Assembly (NCBI GenBank): GCA_026874595.1 | Contig: CM049312.1 | Span: 63,768,929-63,832,928 of the forward strand | DNA length: 64,000 nucleotides | Origin: Sipunculus nudus | Lineage: Eukaryota > Annelida > Sipuncula > Golfingiida > Sipunculidae | Direction: 5' to 3' | Shown here: one piece after another, positions 11,580-22,422 of the stretch | Layout of the letters: each line of letters begins with the position of its first letter | Numbering within the stretch: position 1 is the stretch's first letter | Program-made: the position numbers and the translations under genes | The notes under the pieces: model-generated | Database searches by the model: none | Told to the model about the DNA's origin: nothing | What the model saw: the letters and a program-made list of their open reading frames with translations, nothing else

Positions 11580-14570
11580 ACGGGTTTTATGCTATATCGG
11601 GGATACGGGTTACCCTAACGCTTCGGGCATGAATTACCCCAGTAGATGTTTGCCATTATTAATATGTGCTATATTCGGGATATGGGGTTACCCTAACCCT
11701 TCGGGCATGAAATAATCCAGTAAGTTGTTGTCCCTACTGATATATGCTGTATCCGGGATGCGGGTTACCCTAACCCTTTGGGCATGAAATACTCCTGTGT
11801 GTGTCACTATTAATATATGCTATATCCAGGATACGGGTTACCCTAAACCCTTCGAGCATGAAATACTCCCGTAAGTGTTTGTCACTATCAATATATGCTA
11901 TATCCGGGATAGGGGTTACCCTAACCCTTCGGGCATGAAATACTACAGTAAGTGTTTGTCACTATTGATATATGCTATATCCGGGATACGGGTTACCCAA
12001 ACCTTTCGGGAATAATATACTCCTGTAAGTGTTTGTTATTTTAATATATGCTATATCCGGGATACGGGTTACCTTAACCCTCCGGGCATGAAATACTCCA
12101 GTAAATGTTTGTCATTATTAATACGTGCTATATCCGGGATACGGGTCACCCTAACCCTTCGGACATGAAATACTCCAGTAATTGTTTGTCATTATTGATA
12201 CGTGCTATACCCGGGATACGGGTTACCCTAACCCTTCGGGCATGAAATAATCAAGTAATTTTTTGTCCCTATTGATTTATACTATATCGGGGATACGGGT
12301 TACCTTAACGCTTCGGGCATGAAATACCCCAGTATCGATGTTTGCCATTATTAATATGTGCTATATCCGGGATACGGGTTACCCTAACCCTTCGGGCATG
12401 AAATAATCCACTAGGTTGTTGTCCATATTGATATGTGCTATATCCGGGATACGGGTTACCCTAACCCTTCGGCATGAAATAATCCAGTAAGTTGTTGTCC
12501 CTATTGATATATGCTGTATCCGTGATGCGGGTTACCCTAACCCTTCGGGCATGAAATACTCCTGTGTGTGTCACTATTAATATATGCTATATCCAGGATA
12601 CGGGTTACCCTAACCCTTCAGGCATGAAATACTCCCGTAAGGTTTTGTCACTATCAATATATGTTATATCCGGGATAGGGTTTACCCTAACCCTTCCGGC
12701 ATGAAATACTCCAGTAAGTGTTTGTCACTATAGATATATGCTATATCCGGTATACGGGTTACCCAAACCCTTCGGGAATAAAATACTTCAACAAGTGTTT
12801 GTAACTATTCATATATGCTTTATCCGGGATACGGGTTTCCTTAACCCTTCGGGCATGATATACTCCAATAGATGTTTATCATTATTAATATGTGCTATAT
12901 CCGGGTTACGGGTTACCCAAACCCTTTGGGAATAAAATACTCTTGTAAGTGTTTGATTATTAATATATGCTGTATCCGGGATGCGGGTTACCCTAACCCT
13001 TCGGGCATGAAATACTCCAGTAATTGTGTGTCACTTTTAATATATGCTATATCCAGGATACGGGTTTCCCTAACCCTTCGGGCATGAAATACTCCAGTAA
13101 TTGTTTGTCATTATTGATACGTGCTATACCCGGGATATTGGTTTTATGCTATATCGGGGATACGGGTTACCCTAACGTTTCGGGCATGAATTACCCCAGT
13201 AGATGTTTGCCATTATTAATATGTGCTATATCCGGGATATGGGGTTACCCTAACCCTTCGGGCATGAAATAATCCAGTAAGTTGTTGTCCCTATTGATAT
13301 TTGCTATATCCGGGATACGGGTTACCCTAACCCTTCGGGCATGAAATAATCCAGTAAGTTGTTGTCCCTACTGATATATGCTGTATCCGGGATGCGGGTT
13401 ACCCTAACCCTTTGGGCATGAAATACTCCTGTAAGTGTGTGTCACTATTAATATATGCTATATCCAGGATACGGGCTACCCTAAACCCTTCGAGCATGAA
13501 ATACTCCCGTAAGTGTTTGTCACTATCAATATATGCTATATCCAGGATAGGGGTTACCCTAACCCTTCGGGCATGAAATACTACAGTAAGTGTTTGTCAC
13601 TATTGATATATGCTATATCCGGGATACGGGTTACCCAAACCCTTCGGGAATAATATACTCCTGTAAGTGTTTGTTATATTAATATATGCTATATCTGGGA
13701 TACGGGTTACCTTAACCCTCCGGGCATGAAATACTCCAGTAAATGTTTGTCATTATTAATACGTGCTATATCCGGGATACGGGTCACCCTAACCCTTCGG
13801 GCATGAAGTACTCCAGTAATTGTTTGTCATTATTGATACGTGCTATACCCGGGATACGGGTTACCCTAACCCTTCGGGCATGAAATAATCAAGTAATTTT
13901 TTGTCCCTATTGATTTATACTATATCGGGGATACGGGTTACCCTAACGCTTCGGTCATGAAATACGCCAGTATCGATGTTTGCCATTATTAATATGTGCT
14001 ATATCCGGGATACGGGTTACCCTAACCCTTCGGCATGAAACAATCCAGTAAGTTGTTGTCCCTATTGATATATGCTGTATCCGTGATGCGGGTTACCCTA
14101 ACCCTTCGGGCATGAAATACTCCTGTGTGTGTCACTATTAATATATGCTATATCCAGGATACGGGTTACCCTAACCCTTCAGGCATGAAATACTCCCGTA
14201 AGGTTTTGTCACTATCAATATATGTTATATCCGGGATAGGGGTTACCCTAACCCTTCCGGCATGAAATACTCCAGTAAGTGTTTGTCACTATAGATATAT
14301 GCTATATCCGGTATACGGGTTACCCAAACCCTTTTGGAATAAAATACTCCAACAAGTGTTTGTAACTATTCATATATGCTATATCCGGGATACGGGTTTC
14401 CTTAACCCTTCGGGCATGATATACTCCAGTAGATGTTTGTCATTATTAATATGTGCTATATCCGGGATACGGGTTACCCTAACCCTTCGGGCATTAAATA
14501 CTCCAACAAGTGTTTGTAACTATTCATATATGCTATATCCGAGAAACGGGTTACCCTAACCCTTCGGGCA
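11580..14570. repeat. Satellite B higher-order duplication (~1.56 kb offset)
   Basis: A unit with a shortened join (TTTTATGCTATATCGGGGAT) at about 11585 recurs at about 13143. The variant units that follow keep the same order up to about 14570. The two blocks differ by scattered point changes and small indels. Confidence 0.65.
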
Positions 14571-14577
14571 TGAAATA

Positions 14578-15870
14578 GGTAGGGCAGGGCAAGACGCAGC
14601 CCCGGGGTAAAATGCCCACCCCCTTTTACTATTTATGTGCCATTAAACTGGCGCCACCAAGCGTTCACTTTGTTTCAAGCCATCTGGTAGACGTTTTGAG
14701 AACTTGAGGCGAACGACAGGGCGGCTGCTCGGGGTTTGGTGTCATGGAAAAGGTATATGTTGTATTGCTTACAACATAGGTGGGTTTGTAAATGTGATCT
14801 GGGGTATACCTAAAGCATCTACTTGCGATAAGACTGAAATAAATGATACATAAAACCTTGAAATGATTAAAATGGACCACAATACCTGTCAATCAGGAGA
14901 TGCCCTGAGTGACACTGGAAAAAAATTAGTACATGTCCCCGCTGACTGAAACATCGCTTGTTGCAGTGGATCAGGGACCCGATACATGGGGCACATGGTG
15001 CGTGTCATTTCAGCTGAGGCCCGTGGACATATCGTAAAAAACTGTTGCGATAGGTTCTACAATGAATTTACATTCGTAATGTCCATCCAGGAGCGTAATG
15101 TCCATCCAGCAGAGAAAAATCAGAGAACATGACGGTCCACGTATGGACTTGTTTGAACTTGACTTTGTTTGAGTTCGGATGCACAAAATGGGAACTCTGG
15201 TTACGCGACCTTGTTATGGTAAACAAATCACGTGGACCATGCTTACTCGCACACAGAACCATAACAAGGTCCTAACAGGTAGCTGAATGGGAAGTAATGT
15301 TTTTTGGGGTGTTTTTGCTGGGAAACTTTTGTATAAAGCAAAAGTGGACTGATAGAGTGAAAGAATAGGAAAAATATTGCTCCTGATTATATTCCTTGTT
15401 CGAAGTGTTACTTTGTGAGTTACCTGTAGTGAATGTGGCTTTGTGAATTTGTATAATTTTCCACGAATTGTTAATCACATAAAGTGTAACCCATTTTCTA
15501 GTATTTAAGCATAAAAAAAAACATTCGATTCGAAGTTGGGCTGTAATCTTCCCTTAAATATAGTACTTTAGGCAAATGAATTTGCACTGTGATTATCTAT
15601 AAATGGAAACTCGAGAATGAATGAAGAGAGACGGGTAACATGCCCACCCATGGGCATATCGGCCCAAGTCTGGGGTAAAACGCCCATGGTCAGAGGATAT
15701 GTATTTTCCGGATTTCGTCGAAAGTATTCTGAATTGTGCCAAAATTCCCATCAGAATTTATTTTGTCGAATATATCTGAACGTTTGACCATAAAAAATAT
15801 GATTTAAAGATGTTTCAGAACCAGCAGGAAACGTTTCCGCTTAAGGTGGGCGTCTTGTCCTGCCCTACCC
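14578..15870. mobile_element. 1.29-kb TIR element inserted in satellite B with TA target duplication
   Basis: The left end GGTAGGGCAGGGCAAGACGC at 14578 and the right end GCGTCTTGTCCTGCCCTACC at about 15850-15869 are inverted repeats with one internal mismatch. The satellite unit is interrupted as ...CATGAAATA | element | TACTCCAG..., so removing the element and one TA restores an intact unit. This defines the borders and a TA target-site duplication. Subterminal repeats containing GGGTAAAAtGCCCA occur at both ends. Internal open frames (for example on the minus strand near 14665-15478) are short and match nothing I know, so the element looks non-autonomous. TA duplication suits Tc1/mariner-like or related superfamilies. 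Confidence 0.8.
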
Positions 15871-15910
15871 TACTCCAGTAATTGTTTGTCATTATTAATA
15901 CGTGCTATAA
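15871..15910. repeat. Terminal partial unit of satellite B
   Basis: Forty bases continuing the satellite B unit that was split by the TIR element. The array ends here. Confidence 0.8.
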
Positions 15911-15911
15911 C

Positions 15912-16013
15912 CTGGTTTGTCTTTTTTTGTGATACTTGCTAGGAAGAATCGTTCTAATATGCCTTTATATGGCGTGATCTCGAGCACGCTTCAAAAGAGC
16001 CCCCCCCCCCCCC
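15912..16013 (+). repeat. Direct repeat, copy 1 (~100 bp)
   Basis: The sequence beginning CTGGTTTGTCTTT and ending in a C-run is repeated with few changes at 16242. Shared features include GATACTTGCTAG, CGTTCTAATATGCC and GATCTCGAGCACGC. Confidence 0.8.
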
Positions 16014-16241
16014 AACGTCGTCCACGAGGGTGAAATCAGGTACTTGCGCTAAATTCCTCAGAAATCGGTAATTATAGGCAGTCTCGGTGACAGAACAATT
16101 GACAAAACTAAGTTAAATTTGTTTACAGATTTAACTTCCGTTATGTAGTGCCTTGATCATATTTTAACCGTTTTTGTTATTGGCTTAACATTACGCCACT
16201 CGTGACCAATGATCACCGTGTAATAAATTGTTCCCCTACTA

Positions 16242-16347
16242 CTGGTTTGTCTTATTTTGTGATACTTGCTAGAAGGAATCGTTCTAATATGCCTTTATAT
16301 GGCGTGATCTCGAGCACGCTTCAAAAGAGCGCCCCCCCCCCCCCCCA
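16242..16347 (+). repeat. Direct repeat, copy 2 (~100 bp)
   Basis: Second copy, 330 bp downstream of the first, again ending in a poly-C run (one inserted G before the run). The intervening 228 bp show no coding potential. Confidence 0.8.
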
Positions 16348-16869
16348 ACTGAACCGTCAGTCGGCACTGCATTTTCACTGTGACCGTATGACTGCAGTTT
16401 ATCTCATGAGGCCTTCTGAACATAAAACACAAATGACCATATCACGTGCTCGTTGAGAATGTAAAAATATATCTGATTGTCTGAGGACCGTAGCAGCGTC
16501 ACCGCTGCCAGGAAGGAGACGCGGCAGGAGAGACCGTTCCAGAGATGAAAAGCAATAAAACAAACGGGGAGTCTTACATCCTATTTATGCTAGAAATGTT
16601 TTAATTTTGTTTAAACTGGCATTATTTAAACCTGTTTATATAAACTCGCGCTTGAAATTCACATTTTATCGCTCAAAGCACGTCGGCCCACGGAGGGGCG
16701 GGTAGTTCAAAGGAAATTGCATGGAACTCCTCAATTAGGTAAATTACCAATGTTTTAAAACATTTATGACAAATTTGGATTTTTATTTTCATTTCAGTAC
16801 ATCAGTACTGTTTCAAGCTGGAAAATTTTGGATATTCAATGTGTAATTGTGCTAATCAATGGTCATACC

Positions 16870-18480
16870 GAGTGCACACCTGATACATGTCACACCTGGA
16901 TTTTTTACCTGTGCAGGTGAATGACCAAGCTGAACAGCATTTAATATTTTTTTGTATGAAACGTTCACAGCCAGAGTAAAAACTTTTCTAGATTTTCATG
17001 AAAACTAATTAGATTTGCCATTTTTTGTCTACCTGCACAGGTGAAAATATATTAATTTAGGATGTAAAGGTAAGCACATAATCAGTGCAGTTTGCAGCGA
17101 TAATTCATACATTTTGCGCAAAAATGAAGATTATTTTGGTGATGTCCCTTATAACATGTATAATTTTAAAATTTAATTTAAAAAATGAGATGTTACCTTA
17201 ATTTACCTGAACTCACCTGTGCAGGTGAGCATATGTTACAGGTAGTAGTTGTCAAAATTGAAATACGCACTTTGCGTGGCTGTGCAACTGATTGAAAGAT
17301 AGTTTGTGCATATTGTTTTGGCTACTTTTAAAAAATTTCCTTCCCAGTCTTCAACTGAGAAGTAGTCTTTATTGTCGGTACTGGCAAAAGTAATTAAATC
17401 CTTTTAAGATGAAAGGTATTATTACAGGTAACCCAATAAATTGTGCAGTTAGGCCCAGTAATTCATATAATGTACACATGCCACACAAAATTAAGATTTA
17501 TTCTGTCGGTATCCCTTATTACTTGTATAATAATACATGATAATTTACCTGTGTTTACCTGAACCCACCTGTACAGGTGAGTATATTTTTATGTGTTACC
17601 ATAACCAAAATTATCAATTTATATTCTACGTCTCTAAAATCAAAATATAATATGTTTTGACATAGTTGACACTTGTTCATCCATATTCGTCTTTGGCACT
17701 AATCAGCATGATTTTGTAATTAGATCAGTTGAAGAACAAAGGTATTCACATAGGTAACTTAATTACTGTACTTAATAGCACCTGTTCTTATATCAAAAGT
17801 GAATTATACAGTCAATATATGGAAATGGTATTAATTTATAGTTACTGTAATGATGAACAAGATGTTTGCGTACACATTCAGAAAAAAAATAATTTACCTA
17901 TACTTACCTTTACTTTCCTGTGCAGGTAAACATATGTGTTATATTTTAACAGAGTCCTAGAATATGCTTCTTGGGTCAGCAAGCTTTTCAGGTGAAAAAT
18001 ATTTGATTTTCACTGTAAAATCCAATTTTATTTGCATATTCTGTTTTTTTTTTGTGATTCCCTTTCCATAAATAAAACAAATCATTTACAATTTTACTTA
18101 CCTTTAAATAATAATTACCTTTGAGTAAAAAAATCCTTATATTTCCCTTTTTTGATCAAATGGTAAATGGGTTACCTGAACAAGATAAAGGGGTCACTTT
18201 GGTGAAATACCAGTGAGCAGAAATGCAGGTATTACAGATTTACCTATTGTTACCTGTATTAACCTAACTTACATACATATGAGAAGGTATGCAGAAAAAA
18301 AAATATAATTGACATAAAGGAAATATACCTTACAGTAAATGCAGAAAATGTCACAAAGATACCTTGAAAGGGACGGAGTTAATGTGTCTTACATGGATTC
18401 ATGTCAAAATGTGGGGAAAAAATGCAAAATTAATCTGAACAGTAGGTGTGTCACAAGCCCCCAGCCTAATCTGAACAGTA
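16870..18480. repeat. Diverged ~350-bp tandem repeat with CACCTG…CAGGTG palindromes
   Basis: Palindromic boxes CACCTGTGCAGGTG at about 17215 and CACCTGTACAGGTG at about 17569, with a decayed CCTGTGCAGGTA at about 17919 and a weaker match near 18270, lie about 351 bp apart. Related boxes are at about 16909 and 17033. Flanking pieces repeat with them (TTTACCTGAACYCACCTG before, AGYATAT after, and a CCCTTATNACNTGTATAAT stretch about 90 bp upstream). The copies are strongly diverged, so this is an old array. No protein-coding frame of interest is seen. Confidence 0.6.
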
Positions 18481-18680
18481 AAGGGTTAATATATGCTATA
18501 TTTAGGATACGGGTGGCCCTTCCCTTCGACCATGAAATACTCATGTAAATGTTTTTCACTATTGATATATGATATGCTGTATCGGGGGTACAAGTCCCTA
18601 ACCCTTCTGGCATGAAACACCCCAGTAAGTCTGTGTCACTAATAATATGTGCTTTATCCGGGATACGGGGCATTATAAAC
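18481..18680. repeat. Degenerate satellite B units outside the main array
   Basis: About three decayed 77-bp satellite B units (GGGTTAATATATGCTATATTTAG..., CCCTAACCCTTCTGGCATGAAA, CTTTATCCGGGATACGGG). They lie 2.6 kb beyond the end of the main array and 3' of the 350-bp repeat. Confidence 0.8.
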
Positions 18681-18869
18681 AGTCATAATATTACGACTCG
18701 TTGACATTACATAGCTTAATATATGGTGTGTACTCAGTATATTATTATACAATCCTTTCAACTTAAATAAATTTCCTACACACATGCTTCTATACAATGT
18801 TTGACCGGGCATCTTGTTAAATGAAGAATAAATTACGCCCTATACATATGAACGGTTAGTAGAGTTTTC

Positions 18870-20170
18870 GGTGAAATGCGCACTGCGATCGCAGCTTAAT
18901 ATGACCAAAGGCATTTGCTACCGCGCATATCTGTTTGCTACTTTGCGACTGTTAATTGCTACCGCGCATATTGCTTTGAGTGTTCCTGTCCGAGCGACCT
19001 CTGGCAGCAAAGACTTGCACTACGTCAACAGTAGCAGATTTTGCGATCGCAAATTCTTAGTCCCCATTGCGGTCTCAGTGGACAGTAACTTGCGACCGCG
19101 CAGGTCTTTTTGCTATCGCGCACATTGCGCATTGCGATCGCAGCTTAATATGACCAAAGGCATTTGCTACCGCGCATATCTGTTTGCTACTTTGCGACTG
19201 TTAATTGCTACCGCGCATATTGCTTTGAGTGTTCCTGTCCGAGCGACCTCTGGCAGCAAAGACTTGCACTACGTTTTGCTATCGCGCACATTGCGCATTG
19301 CGCTCGCAGCTTAATATGACCAAAGGCATTTGCTACCGCGCATATCTGTTTGCTACTTTGCGACTGTTAATTGCTACCGCGCATATTGCTTTGAGTGTTC
19401 CTGTCCGAGCGACCTCTGGCAGCAAAGACTTGCACTACGTTTTGCTATCGCGCACATTGCGCATTGCGCTCGCAGCTTAATATGACCAAAGGCATTTGCT
19501 ACCGCGCATATCTGTTTGCTACTTTGCGACTATTAATTGCTACCGCGCATATTGCTTTGAGTGTTCCTGTCCGAGCGACATCTGCCAGCAAAGACTTGCA
19601 CTACGTCAACAGTAGCAGATTTTGCGATCGCAAATTCATAGTCCCCCTGGATTGCAAGGGACAGTAACTTGCGACCGCGCAGGTCTTTTTGCTACCGCGC
19701 ACATTGCGCATTGCGATCGCAGCTTAATATGACAAAAGACATTTGCTACCGGGCATATCTGTTTGCTACTTTGCGACTGTTAATTGCTACCGTGCATATT
19801 GCTTTGAGTGTTCCTGTCCGAACGACCTCTGGCAGCAAACACTTGCACTACGTCAACAGTCGCAGATTTTGCGATCGCAAATTCATAGTTCCCATTGGTA
19901 GCAATGACAGCCACTTGCTTCCGCGCAGGTCTGATTTGCTACCGCGCACTTTGCGCTACGAGCCGGTCTGTGCCTGATGGTAGCAAGTCCGGTGGCTGTT
20001 CAGTGCGCGATGTGGCAAGCTATGCACAAGAGTAGCAAATGCTACCGTGCGACTGCCATTTGCTACCGCGCACTTTGCGCGCTGAATAGCCGCTGAGAGC
20101 AGAATGGTAGCAAAGTGAGTGGAAGCTGAGTGCGCGTTGTGCCGGGCTATGCGCAATGGTAGCAAAGAAT
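18870..20170. repeat. Satellite D: tandem repeat in an 83-bp register (166/249-bp units)
   Basis: The anchor GCGATCGCAGCTTAATATGA (or GCGCTCGC...) occurs at about 18885, 19134, 19300, 19466 and 19713. Spacings are about 249, 166, 166 and 247, i.e. two or three steps of 83 bp. Units contain several TTTGCTACCGCGCA boxes. The last ~200 bp (from about 19970) are inverted or rearranged relatives with GGTAGCAAA on the plus strand. Open frames of 83-147 codons across it follow the repeat and have no known homology. Confidence 0.85.
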
Positions 20171-21204
<1,034 letters not shown>

Positions 21205-21540
21205 ATAGGTTCATCCAGGGGATCCAGGGTGATCAAGGAGTTCATTTCTCTGGGTCTACAGGGACATCCCTGTTACCATTCATCACCGGATGTTGCTTAT
21301 CGTGCCGTGTCAGTCATACCTGACAGAATGTCCAATAAAACAGTAGAAGAGGCTTATCTATTGGTTCCATATGTCTTTCTCACATGTGGGTATATAACAA
21401 TACGCCAATACCAACCTTTGCGTTAACCTCCCGGAAAACAAAGGAATAGAGGAAACAAGGAAACCGATAGTCTTATTGATGATTAAGAGAATTGTTATGT
21501 TAATATTACGGTGTGTACTCAGTACCAAATTTTCTGTGTA
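21205..21540 (+). pseudogene. Exon-3 fragment of an MFS transporter (pseudogene)
   Basis: Conceptual pieces QGVHFSGSTGTSLLPFITGC (about 21232-21293) and, in another frame, LLVPYVFLTCGYITI (about 21358-21402) align with QGIHASWSTGAFLGPFITSC and LLVPYAFLTCGCITI of the intact gene at 36631-38885. The glycosylated loop between them (NKT at about 21335) is also recognisable. After ITI the alignment continues at nucleotide level, with a deletion, through the cytoplasmic loop (GAAACAAGGAAACC) and a trace of the YLPNIFM region near 21515-21535. Frameshifts, a deletion and stops show it is dead. No exons 1 or 2 were found upstream. A (TA)n tract abuts the broken 5' end. Confidence 0.8.
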
Positions 21541-21677
21541 TTCTAGTCCCATCTCTTTACAATGAACCAGATGGCTGTTCATACACCTCTCTATATAATT
21601 TATACCACACAGCATTTAAGGCAATCAGTTCTCCCTGCTGCATGCAAAGTCATCGTGCCATCAAATGTAATGCACTC

Positions 21678-21699
21678 TGACGTCATTACCATGACGTCA
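21678..21699. promoter_or_regulatory. Pair of perfect CRE palindromes
   Basis: TGACGTCA at 21678-21685 and again at 21692-21699, about 0.73 kb upstream of the start codon at 22423. TGACGTCA is the binding site of CREB/ATF bZIP factors in animals. Function here is inferred from sequence and position only. Confidence 0.45.
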
Positions 21700-21734
21700 C
21701 TTCTCTGTGTAATGTAAATGCACATAGGGATTGG

Positions 21735-21870
21735 GAATCTGTCGTTCCCAGTTGGTTAATGCAGCCGACCGGAATTCGGAAGATCGTGGGCTTGATTCCC
21801 ATCGGCAGTGAACCGTCCTTTCTGTTTATTCTAGTTCCAGCTCTAAACGTTCTAGCATGGCGATTCATAC
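21735..21870 (+). mobile_element. tRNA-derived SINE-like sequence
   Basis: A tRNA-like head is visible: an A-box-like CCCAGTTGGTTAATGC followed about 40 bp later by a B-box-like GGGCTTGATTCCC. After it comes a tail (CTAGTTCCAGCTCTAAACG... ending CTCTCTCTTCC) that resembles a second stretch at about 21540-21590 (CTAGTCCCATCTCTTTACAA). It does not fold as a complete tRNA that I can verify, so a SINE remnant is the better call. Confidence 0.5.
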
Positions 21871-21899
21871 ATCTTTCTCTCTCTTCCTATATTATATTT

Positions 21900-21941
<42 letters not shown>

Positions 21942-22101
21942 CATCTATATCGTGGAAACCCACTTTACGGGCACATCTTTACTAAGGCCACCTCCTATTT
22001 ACGGCTACTTACGAGGAGTCCCAAAATCTATGACCTGCCTAATGGGGCACCTCTCTATTTCCGGTCCCGTCAGGATCCGCAAGTCGGAGCTTCTCCTGTA
22101 T

Positions 22102-22104
<3 letters not shown>

Positions 22105-22149
<45 letters not shown>

Positions 22150-22150
22150 C
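22105..22150. repeat. (CA)n/(TA)n microsatellite
   Basis: A compound CA then TA dinucleotide run, upstream of the first complete transporter gene. Confidence 0.95.
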
Positions 22151-22422
22151 AGCGTGAGAATATATATTTGTATAGAAACAATGTGATGACTTGTGAAACG
22201 TTCAGATCTAAATTTAAATCCTGATGGCAAAGGTTATGAAATGATGGCTCACTGAGCACATTGTTTAGCATTTTGTGTCAGCCACATCGTGACAAAGCAC
22301 CATAAATATATCTTAAAACTCTGAAACATGGTTTGATTAAGAACTCTTTATCTGAAGCATCAACACACAGTTAACCCAAACTAGGTTAATTATAAGGTAC
22401 GTATCATATATATGAGAAAGAT

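Larger units (their letters stand above)
9107..14577. repeat. Satellite B: 77-bp tandem repeat with telomere-like box
   Basis: About 70 head-to-tail units of about 77 bp. The consensus includes GGGATACGGGTTACCCTAAC, then CCTTCGGGCATGAAATACTC, then CAGTAAGTGTTTGTCACTAT, then TAATATATGCTATATCC. The box TTACCCTAACCC reads GGGTTAGGGTAA on the other strand, i.e. one exact and one near-exact TTAGGG-type hexamer in each unit. Units differ by point changes and small indels. Short open frames across it are repeat artefacts. The array is cut by a TIR element at 14578 and resumes for one partial unit at 15871-15910. Confidence 0.93.

Noticed and set aside
9175-14559. Open frames repeating MFVTINICYIRDTGYPNPSG-like peptides in satellite B
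   Set aside because: They are the satellite unit read in one frame. They break whenever the unit length changes and lack gene context.
18871-19977. Open frames of 83-147 codons in satellite D (CYRAYLFATLRLLIATAHIA-like)
   Set aside because: Their repeated peptides are read from the satellite units themselves, and they have no start context, splice sites or known domain.
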